IMG/VR virus record: IMGVR_UViG_3300037587_000515
Span: 1-41,704 of that record
Length of the DNA stretch: 41,704 nucleotides
Direction: 5' to 3' (one strand)
Source of the DNA: a virus
Shown: positions 36,437 through 41,704 of the stretch, in pieces
How positions within the stretch are numbered: position 1 is the first letter of the stretch
Layout of the letters: each line of letters opens with the position of its first letter
Position numbers and translations under genes: made by a program
The notes under the pieces: generated by a model
The model's input: only the letters and a program-made list of their open reading frames with translations
Database searches by the model: none
Told to the model about the DNA's origin: nothing

Positions 36437-37969
36437 ATGCCCTGGAAAACCGCAGACGTAGAGGACCACATCAAGGGTCTTTCTGACAAGCAGAAGCATG
36501 TCTGGGTGCGAGTGGCGAACACGGCGCTTACGACATGCGAGACGGCGGGGAAGTCGAACTGCGAGGCCAGCGCGATCAAACAGGCGAACGCTTTGGCGAA
36601 GGGGATGCAGGAGGGCGGCTACGTTCTCTTCGAGGCGGAGATGAGCGACAACGATGTGCGCAACGCCCTTGAGCAGGCGATCCGTGCGGCCCTTCCCAGA
36701 GGCGACAGCGATGGCTACGTGTGGGTGGCTGATGTCTACGAGGGCAACTTCGTCTACGAAGACAACCGCACCGACACGCCGGGGATGTACCGCCGGAGCT
36801 ACACGCTGGACGCTGACGGCTCCGCCCTCCTGGGCGAGCCCACGAAGGTGACGCGCCAGACGGTGTACGTGCCGGTAGAGGAGAGCGAGAGGCGCGGCCT
36901 GGTGCAGCGAGCCATCGATGTGGTGGCTGGCGTATGGCGGCGAGAGGCACAGATGGAGCCAAGCACCGAACTTCGGAGCGACCTCATCCCCCTCATCGAG
37001 AGTAGCGTGCGTGCAGATGGCACGATGCCGATCAAAATCATCGCGCCTGGTTGGGGGAACAGCGGTTACTACAGCGCCGAAGTTCTAGAGCGCGATGGCC
37101 CGAAAGTCTACAAACGGGGTACACACATGTACCTCGATCATCCAACGGCAAGCGAGGAGAACGAGCGCCCCGAGCGGTCGGTACGCGATCTCGTCGGTAC
37201 GCTGGCCTCCGATGGCCGCTGGCAGGAGAACGGTTCGGATGGTGCTGGCATCTACGCTGACGCACAGGTGGTAGACGGCTTCCGCGATGCGCTGGGCGAA
37301 CTAGCACCGCACATTGGGATCAGCCACCGGATGCTAGGTGCCCCCCCGGAGCCGGGCGAAGCAGAGGGCAAGAGTGGCCCTATCGTGCAGAACATGGTGC
37401 ACGCCAAGAGTGTCGATTTCGTGACGAAGGCCGCCGCTGGCGGCAAGGTGTTGGAACTGATGGAGTCCGTCAGAGAGCGGATTCTCAAGCCAAAGGAGGA
37501 CCCGAACATGCCAACCGAGCAGGAATTGAAGGAGGCGCAGGATCGGGCGGAGGCCGCGGAGAAGGAGCGGGACGAGCTCAAGGAAGCGCAGGCCGCACAG
37601 ACCACGGAACTGGCGCGGCTGCAGGAAGCCGCCGTGATCCGCGAGGCGCAGGAGGTGGCCACGGAGCTACTCGGTAAGGTCGAGCACCTGCCGGAGCCGA
37701 CCCGCACGCGGCTCGTGGAGTCGCTGAGCAAGGCACCGCCCACCAAGGACGGCGCGCTCGACCGCGACGCCTACGAGAGGATCATCGAAGAGGCGGCGAA
37801 GGCGGAGATCGAATACCTCGCCAAGGTCACCAAGTCTGGCAGCATCACCGGCATGGGCGAGAACGGCGGGGGTTCCTCGGAGGACCACACGGCCCTTGAG
37901 GAGAGCTGGCGCCACATGCACCCCGACTGGACCGATGCCCAAGTCAAGATCGCCGTGGAAGGGCGATAG
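36437..37969 (+). CDS. Prohead protease-scaffold fusion with ChaB-like N-terminus
   Basis: This protein has 510 residues from ATG 36437 (GGAGG eight bases upstream). Residues ~1-65 look ChaB-like ('MPWKTADVEDHIKGLSDKQK', 'VWVRVANTALTTC', 'CEASAIKQANALAKG'). Residues ~175-355 form a capsid maturation protease: 'TMPIKIIAPGWGNSGYYSAE', 'HMYLDHPTASEENERPERSV' with the likely catalytic His, 'GISHRMLGAPPEPG', and 'NMVHAKSVDFVTKAAAGGK' with the likely Ser. The C-terminal part is a charged coiled coil ('LKEAQDRAEAAEKERDELKE') that serves as scaffold. An internal start is given separately. Confidence 0.8.
   Translation: MPWKTADVEDHIKGLSDKQKHVWVRVANTALTTCETAGKSNCEASAIKQANALAKGMQEGGYVLFEAEMSDNDVRNALEQAIRAALPRGDSDGYVWVADVYEGNFVYEDNRTDTPGMYRRSYTLDADGSALLGEPTKVTRQTVYVPVEESERRGLVQRAIDVVAGVWRREAQMEPSTELRSDLIPLIESSVRADGTMPIKIIAPGWGNSGYYSAEVLERDGPKVYKRGTHMYLDHPTASEENERPERSVRDLVGTLASDGRWQENGSDGAGIYADAQVVDGFRDALGELAPHIGISHRMLGAPPEPGEAEGKSGPIVQNMVHAKSVDFVTKAAAGGKVLELMESVRERILKPKEDPNMPTEQELKEAQDRAEAAEKERDELKEAQAAQTTELARLQEAAVIREAQEVATELLGKVEHLPEPTRTRLVESLSKAPPTKDGALDRDAYERIIEEAAKAEIEYLAKVTKSGSITGMGENGGGSSEDHTALEESWRHMHPDWTDAQVKIAVEGR
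37508..37969 (+). CDS. Internal-start scaffold protein (Nu3-like)
   Basis: AAAGGAGG (37492-37499) stands eight bases before an in-frame ATG at 37508, the border between protease and coiled coil. A separate 153-residue scaffold beginning 'MPTEQELKEAQDRAEAAEKE' would be made from it, as lambda Nu3 is made from inside gene C. No other use for such a strong site inside the coding region is apparent. Confidence 0.7.
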   Translation: MPTEQELKEAQDRAEAAEKERDELKEAQAAQTTELARLQEAAVIREAQEVATELLGKVEHLPEPTRTRLVESLSKAPPTKDGALDRDAYERIIEEAAKAEIEYLAKVTKSGSITGMGENGGGSSEDHTALEESWRHMHPDWTDAQVKIAVEGR

Positions 37970-37984
37970 GGAGGACGAACAAAC

Positions 37985-38986
37985 ATGCCTGTAAACCTGT
38001 ATAACATCACCGGGCGGTCGAGCGGGGAGGAAATCTCCTCGACCGGCGAAGGGCGTCACCTCACCTTTGAGGAAAGCGTTCTCAATCACCCGACCCACAC
38101 TGATGGCTTCGTAGAGGCGGGCGATCCCGTTGTCATCGGAGAGAACATCATCGGCGTCGCCTTCGACGAGGCTGCGGCGGCTACGGACCTAATCGCCATC
38201 GATACCGAGGGCATCTGGGCTCTCACCTGTACGGCGACCGACGAGGACGGCAACAGCGCGATCGCCGTGGGTGACGAGCTGTACATCAACAAGACGACTG
38301 CCATCATCAGCAAGAACCCCAACAAGAACACCCACGCATTCTTCGGCTACGCACTGACCGCGCTTGCCACCGGCACGACCGATGTGGTTGCCGTCAAGGT
38401 TCACTGGGATCCCGATGACGCCGAAGAGCTGGTTGGCACCGCCGCTGCGCCCTACGCGCTCGCCGCGGCCAACAACGGGCGGGAGTACCGCTACCGCTCG
38501 ACCGCGACCCAAGGCGACATTCGCGGCATGTACATGGCCCTGGGCTTGAACGGTGTCGGGGGTGCAGGCGAGGCTGTGCGGGCCCGCACCATTGTGGAGG
38601 CGGTCGGCGTTGCCGGCGGCGTACACGGACTGCATGGAGGCCTTGAGTTCGATGCTGACGGCGAGCTGACTGGCCTAGGCGTTGGCGTGCGAGCCACCTT
38701 CATGGCGCCTAACCGTTCGCACGCCGGGGGCACGATCTCTGGTGGCATGTCGGAGCTGTGGGCGGAGGGAGCCAGCACGGACTACACCGCGTTCACGATG
38801 CACTCGATCCACCGTTTCGCCAACTCGGGCGAAGCGACGGGTCGCGGGACGGCAGACAACGTGTTCGAGTTCGTCGACCTGACGACGGATCAGTACGAAG
38901 GGAACACCGACACGCCGACCCAGGCGTTGCGCGTCATCATCAACGGCAACGTGCGCTACATCATGGTCTCGGAGGCGCAGGCCTAA
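37985..38986 (+). CDS. Capsid decoration protein (DUF2190-like N-terminus)
   Basis: This protein has 333 residues from ATG 37985. The N-terminal ~130 residues match DUF2190-like head proteins: 'HTDGFVEAGDPVVIGENIIG', 'AIDTEGIWALTCTATDEDGN', 'AVGDELYINKTTAIIS', 'AFFGYALTALATGTTDVVAV'. A C-terminal beta-rich domain of about 200 residues ('REYRYRSTATQGDIRGMYMA', 'SGGMSELWAEGASTDYTAFT') occurs in head fibre or decoration proteins and may be exposed on the capsid. Confidence 0.75.
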   Translation: MPVNLYNITGRSSGEEISSTGEGRHLTFEESVLNHPTHTDGFVEAGDPVVIGENIIGVAFDEAAAATDLIAIDTEGIWALTCTATDEDGNSAIAVGDELYINKTTAIISKNPNKNTHAFFGYALTALATGTTDVVAVKVHWDPDDAEELVGTAAAPYALAAANNGREYRYRSTATQGDIRGMYMALGLNGVGGAGEAVRARTIVEAVGVAGGVHGLHGGLEFDADGELTGLGVGVRATFMAPNRSHAGGTISGGMSELWAEGASTDYTAFTMHSIHRFANSGEATGRGTADNVFEFVDLTTDQYEGNTDTPTQALRVIINGNVRYIMVSEAQA

Positions 38987-39309
38987 TGGACTTCTTCGCT
39001 GAGACCGAGAAGGGCAAGCAAGACCACTTCGCAGCCATCGGCAAGATGGCGTATCGGAGGCAGGCGATCAGCGTCCAGATCGAGCGGCTTCAGGAAGAGG
39101 CCGAAGACCTGGACGGCATGATCGCCCGTCACGAGGCGGCCGTCGCGGAGCTGGAGCGGGTGCAGCGCAACTTCAACACCTACCTGGCGGTGAAAGAAGG
39201 GGCGCTGACAACCGAGCAGGTTGCGAGCGGCATACGAGCAGGCGCCAACGGTGCCGAACCGCTTCCCATCGGAGTACACACAGAACAGGAGGAGAAGACC
39301 AATGCCTGA
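38986..39309 (+). CDS. Coiled-coil head protein
   Basis: This protein has 107 residues from ATG 38986. The centre is a long coiled coil ('QAISVQIERLQEEAEDLDGM', 'IARHEAAVAELERVQRNFNT'). It ends just inside the capsid gene. Its size and place suit a capsid assembly aid. It has no known family by eye. Confidence 0.6.
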   Translation: MDFFAETEKGKQDHFAAIGKMAYRRQAISVQIERLQEEAEDLDGMIARHEAAVAELERVQRNFNTYLAVKEGALTTEQVASGIRAGANGAEPLPIGVHTEQEEKTNA

Positions 39310-40432
39310 GTTCCTGCAACTCATCGAAAATTGGAATGGCTACGCCCCGGTCAGCAAGGCTCGGTTCAGCGAATCCGATGTGGCTGGGGTCCTGGACCTG
39401 ATCAGCAACCGGGATCGGATGCCCGCGCACCGGCATGAGTTCATGCTGCGTGAGGCTATCACCACGAGCGACTTCCCGGAGCTGTTCGGCTTCACCCTGG
39501 AGCGGGAGATTTTGGCCCGTTACCGGGTTATCACTGCTGACTGGCGCGCCTACTGCGCTGTGGGCACGCTGCCCAACTTCAACGCCGCCGAGATGCACAA
39601 GGTACAGGGCAACGATACCTTGCTGCCTCTAGTGGCGCAGAAGGGCGAATATCTGGTATCGCCCGTCACGCAGGCCAAGTACAGCCGGCAGGTGTTCAAG
39701 CGAGGGCGGCAGTTTGACATCTCCTGGGAGGCGCTGATCAATGACGCCTTGAGCGCGTTCAGCTCCATCCCGGAGCGCTTCGCCGAGGCCGTGACGTACA
39801 CGCGGGCTTACAACGTGACCGATCTCCACACGTCAGTGACGGGGCCGGACACAGGGCTGTACGGCACGCCGATTGCCGATGTTGACGGTCAGAACGTCAC
39901 CAACCTAGGGGCGCTGGCGCTCACCATCGCAAACCTTGAAACGACTATGCAGTTGATGTCGGCACAGACTGACGTCAACGGTCGCCCGCTGGGCATCCGG
40001 GGCAAGCACCTCGTAGTGCCACCTGCCCTGGAGTTCGCGGCTCGGGCTATCCTGACCAGCGCCCTCAAGCAGTGGACGGAGGTTGGGGCCGGTGGTGGGA
40101 TTCCTGTGCCGACCGCCAATGTCGTGCCGCAGATGGGTCTTCAGTTGCACGTAGACCCGCTCCTGCCGGTCATCGACGCGAGCGGCGACGTGAATACGAC
40201 CTGGTATCTGTTCGCCGATCCGTCATCTGGCAAGGCGATCCAGATGGACTTCCTTCGAGGCCACGAGGACCCGGAGATCGCCATGAAGGCATCCGATAAG
40301 GTGTCAGTCGGCGGCGGGTCTATCAACCCGTTTGACGGCGACTTCGCCACCGATAACATCTTCTACCGGGTGCGAGACGTTCACGGCGGGGCGAAGCTCG
40401 ACCCGCGCTACACCTACGCGCAGATCGGCTAG
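39302..40432 (+). CDS. Major capsid protein
   Basis: This protein has 376 residues from ATG 39302 behind AGGAGGAG. An N-terminal arm ('LISNRDRMPAHRHEFMLREA') is followed by the HK97-fold E-loop and P-domain signs: 'YLVSPVTQAKYSRQVFKRGR', 'FDISWEALINDALSAFSSIP', then 'GIRGKHLVVPPALEFAARAI' and a C-terminal 'HVDPLLPVI' and 'AIQMDFLRGHEDPEIAMKAS'. This ordering is typical of Mu-like and related HK97-fold capsids. Confidence 0.9.
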   Translation: MPEFLQLIENWNGYAPVSKARFSESDVAGVLDLISNRDRMPAHRHEFMLREAITTSDFPELFGFTLEREILARYRVITADWRAYCAVGTLPNFNAAEMHKVQGNDTLLPLVAQKGEYLVSPVTQAKYSRQVFKRGRQFDISWEALINDALSAFSSIPERFAEAVTYTRAYNVTDLHTSVTGPDTGLYGTPIADVDGQNVTNLGALALTIANLETTMQLMSAQTDVNGRPLGIRGKHLVVPPALEFAARAILTSALKQWTEVGAGGGIPVPTANVVPQMGLQLHVDPLLPVIDASGDVNTTWYLFADPSSGKAIQMDFLRGHEDPEIAMKASDKVSVGGGSINPFDGDFATDNIFYRVRDVHGGAKLDPRYTYAQIG

Positions 40433-40439
40433 GTGATGC

Positions 40440-40718
40440 ATGCCTGACGGATTGCCCAATCCCGTAGGCCGGGAAGATGCCTACCTTGCCGCCATTCTGG
40501 ACGAAATCAAGGGGATGCGGGAAGACATGGCGAAGTTCGGCATCCCCCCGAGGGCTGGTCCTGGGGTAGAGGTCACGAACACCGTGGAGCTACGCGAAGG
40601 GACGAACGCCGCAGGGGCCGTAGAGACAGCGGGACAAGAACTCGGCCGGGTGCTCGCACAGGACGCCCCTACCGACCCGCCAGCGAAGAGCCTGCTACAA
40701 CGCATCAGCGGGAGGTAA
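40440..40718 (+). CDS. Hypothetical protein after capsid gene
   Basis: This 92-residue protein has a helix 'EDAYLAAILDEIKGMREDMA', then 'PGVEVTNTVELREGTNAAGA' and a final 'LLQRISGR'. Such small proteins after the capsid gene are common. It ends in GGGAGGTAA, which also forms the ribosome site of the next gene. Confidence 0.6.
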   Translation: MPDGLPNPVGREDAYLAAILDEIKGMREDMAKFGIPPRAGPGVEVTNTVELREGTNAAGAVETAGQELGRVLAQDAPTDPPAKSLLQRISGR

Positions 40719-40724
40719 CGGGCC

Positions 40725-41108
40725 ATCGTATTCACCTACGACGCCACCACCACGCGGGGTCGCGTCCGCCTGCTGATCGCCGACACGGTGAGCGCGAGCG
40801 AGATCTTCGATGACGACGCTATCGACGCCTTTCTCGCTATGGGCGACGATGAGCCATTTCTGGGCGCGGCGCTGGCCGCGGAAGCCATCGCATCGAGCGA
40901 GCTCTACATCCAGAAGGTGATCCGCATCATGGACCTGCAGACTGACGGCGCGAAGACAGCCGCAGAGTGGCGCATGAAGGCGAAGCAGTGGCGCGACCTG
41001 TACGAGAGCGCCATCGGCGAGGCGGGCGATGCCTTCGACTGGGCCGAGCTGGTCTACGACCCATTCTCCGCCCGTGAGCGTGTTATCGCGCAGGGGCTTC
41101 GGGCATGA
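40725..41108 (+). CDS. Head-tail connector protein, AUC start
   Basis: The natural N-terminus begins at ATC 40725, '(M)VFTYDATTTRGRVRLLIAD', which continues as 'DDDAIDAFLAMGDDEPFLGA' and 'LYIQKVIRIMDLQTDGAKTA', the pattern of gp6-like connectors. No ATG/GTG/TTG lies before GTG 40788, which would remove about 20 typical residues. GGGAGG lies nine bases upstream of the ATC. From ATC the protein has 127 residues. AUC starts are rare but known (see also 23150). Confidence 0.75.
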   Translation: MVFTYDATTTRGRVRLLIADTVSASEIFDDDAIDAFLAMGDDEPFLGAALAAEAIASSELYIQKVIRIMDLQTDGAKTAAEWRMKAKQWRDLYESAIGEAGDAFDWAELVYDPFSARERVIAQGLRA

Positions 41109-41467
41109 CGCTTGTGCATCCCGGCCTCACCGCCGCCCTCACCACCTCCGGCCACTTCGGGGCCACGGGCACGGTGCAGTTCAAGACAGTAACGAACACC
41201 AGGGGCAACCCGTCAGAGTCATGGGCCAACGTGGCGGGCCTGGTGGACATTCCATGCGCCATCGCGGCCGCCACGGCGGATGAGCAGCGTGCGATGCCCG
41301 CCTACGCCACGCGGACCCACAAGGCGCTGCTGGATGGCGACTACACGGCCATCGACCCGACGGTTCATCGCTTCGTCTCAGGCGGCGTCAACTACGACAT
41401 CCTGGGCGCTGAGCACGATTCGCAGAGTGCCACCACGCGGCTGCATCTGCGGGAGGTGCTGCACTAA
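41105..41467 (+). CDS. Head closure / head-tail joining protein
   Basis: This 120-residue protein is ATGA-coupled to the connector gene. It is beta-rich with 'VDIPCAIAAATADEQRAMPA' and 'HRFVSGGVNYDILGAEHDSQ', then 'TRLHLREVLH'; a 'V.Y.I..v..D..g....l.l..v' end is common to SPP1 gp16/gpFII-like stoppers. Its stop overlaps the gp10-like start. Confidence 0.7.
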   Translation: MTLVHPGLTAALTTSGHFGATGTVQFKTVTNTRGNPSESWANVAGLVDIPCAIAAATADEQRAMPAYATRTHKALLDGDYTAIDPTVHRFVSGGVNYDILGAEHDSQSATTRLHLREVLH

Positions 41468-41704
41468 TGGTTGCGGCCTTCTCGACCACCATCACTGGAG
41501 CGGACCAAGTGAGGCGGCGCTTGGGCGCGGCGGCCAGTGCCATTGATGGCCGTGGACTTCTACCAGCGCTCCGTGCGGCCGCGATGGTGGCTCAGAATGA
41601 CGCGAAGCGCCGTGCCCCAGTTCTGACAGGCACGCTGCGCCGGTCGATCCATATCGAAGACAAAGGCAGCCATGTCGTCGCTGTCGGCACGAATGTGCCC
41701 CTGC
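41467..41704 (+). CDS. HK97 gp10-like protein, N-terminal part
   Basis: The gene starts at ATG 41467 and runs off the window. The N-terminus reads 'MVAAFSTTITGADQVRRRLG', then 'GRGLLPALRAAAMVAQNDAK', the long N-terminal helix of the family. It continues at base 1 after removal of the terminal repeat, ending at 294. The final four bases of the window change the frame's last residues and should be ignored. Confidence 0.85.
   Translation, partial: MVAAFSTTITGADQVRRRLGAAASAIDGRGLLPALRAAAMVAQNDAKRRAPVLTGTLRRSIHIEDKGSHVVAVGTNVPL
41575..41700. repeat. Terminal direct repeat (circle overlap), copy 2
   Basis: This is the second copy of the 126-bp terminal repeat and matches bases 1-126 exactly. Removing one copy gives a unit of about 41,574 bp. 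The trailing bases 41701-41704 diverge from the continuation after copy 1 and are probably an assembly end error. Confidence 0.9.

Noticed and set aside
1-41704. CRISPR arrays
   Set aside because: No regularly spaced repeat-spacer pattern was seen. The periodic sequence at 10.5-11.1 kb is coding collagen repeat.

Overview
The window is an essentially complete genome of a tailed bacteriophage of siphovirus architecture, about 41.6 kb and GC-rich. Bases 1-126 are repeated exactly at 41575-41700, so the contig closes into a circle of about 41,574 bp, and one tail gene is split across the ends. The closed end reads as an assembly overlap; the last four bases (41701-41704) do not continue it. The host cannot be named. 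The dense ATGA/TGATG-coupled genes with strong AGGAGG sites, extended -10 promoters, a Gp37-type (ReqiPepy6-like) tail protein and a lipobox lipoprotein would fit a high-GC bacterium such as an actinobacterium or chloroflexote. That is inference. No integrase, helicase, primase or DNA polymerase was recognised, so replication probably uses host machinery.

Layout in transcription order. Packaging and head, 30.4-40.7 kb: HNH nuclease, small and large terminase, portal, MuF-like protein, a promoter-terminator leader, a protease-scaffold fusion with an internal scaffold start, a decoration protein and the major capsid protein. Neck and tail, 40.7 kb through the circle joint to 15 kb: connectors, HK97 gp10-like and DUF3168 proteins, two tail-tube-like proteins, a tail chaperone pair made by a -1 frameshift at A AAA AAC, the tape measure, a reverse-strand lipoprotein gene, Dit, Gp37-like tip protein, an unusually rich set of adhesin-like proteins (shared C-terminal domains, triple repeats, a C1q-like domain, collagen-like Gly-Pro-Thr repeats, an Asp-box propeller) and a fused methyltransferase-glycosyltransferase-TPR protein. 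Lysis, 14.8-15.7 kb: holin candidate and amidase.

Accessory and early region, 15.7-31 kb: about forty small genes, many encoding 45-80 residue zinc-ribbon-like proteins, plus an ERF annealing protein, a J-domain protein, a possible nuclease, a membrane-anchored lysozyme-like protein, two DNA methyltransferases, an ASCH/DUF3850-like protein and three HNH nucleases. A leftward operon occupies 28.5-30.1 kb. Three intergenic blocks (16.1-16.4, 27.06-27.54 and 30.1-30.4 kb) hold promoters, operators and stable predicted RNA structure. Two of them lie directly upstream of HNH genes.

The most interesting elements are the approximately 290-nt structured RNA upstream of the minimal HNH nuclease (an arrangement like HEARO/OMEGA RNAs but without a RuvC domain), the collagen-like fibre next to its probable glycosylation enzyme, the leaderless promoter series, and genes that appear to start with AUC or AUA.
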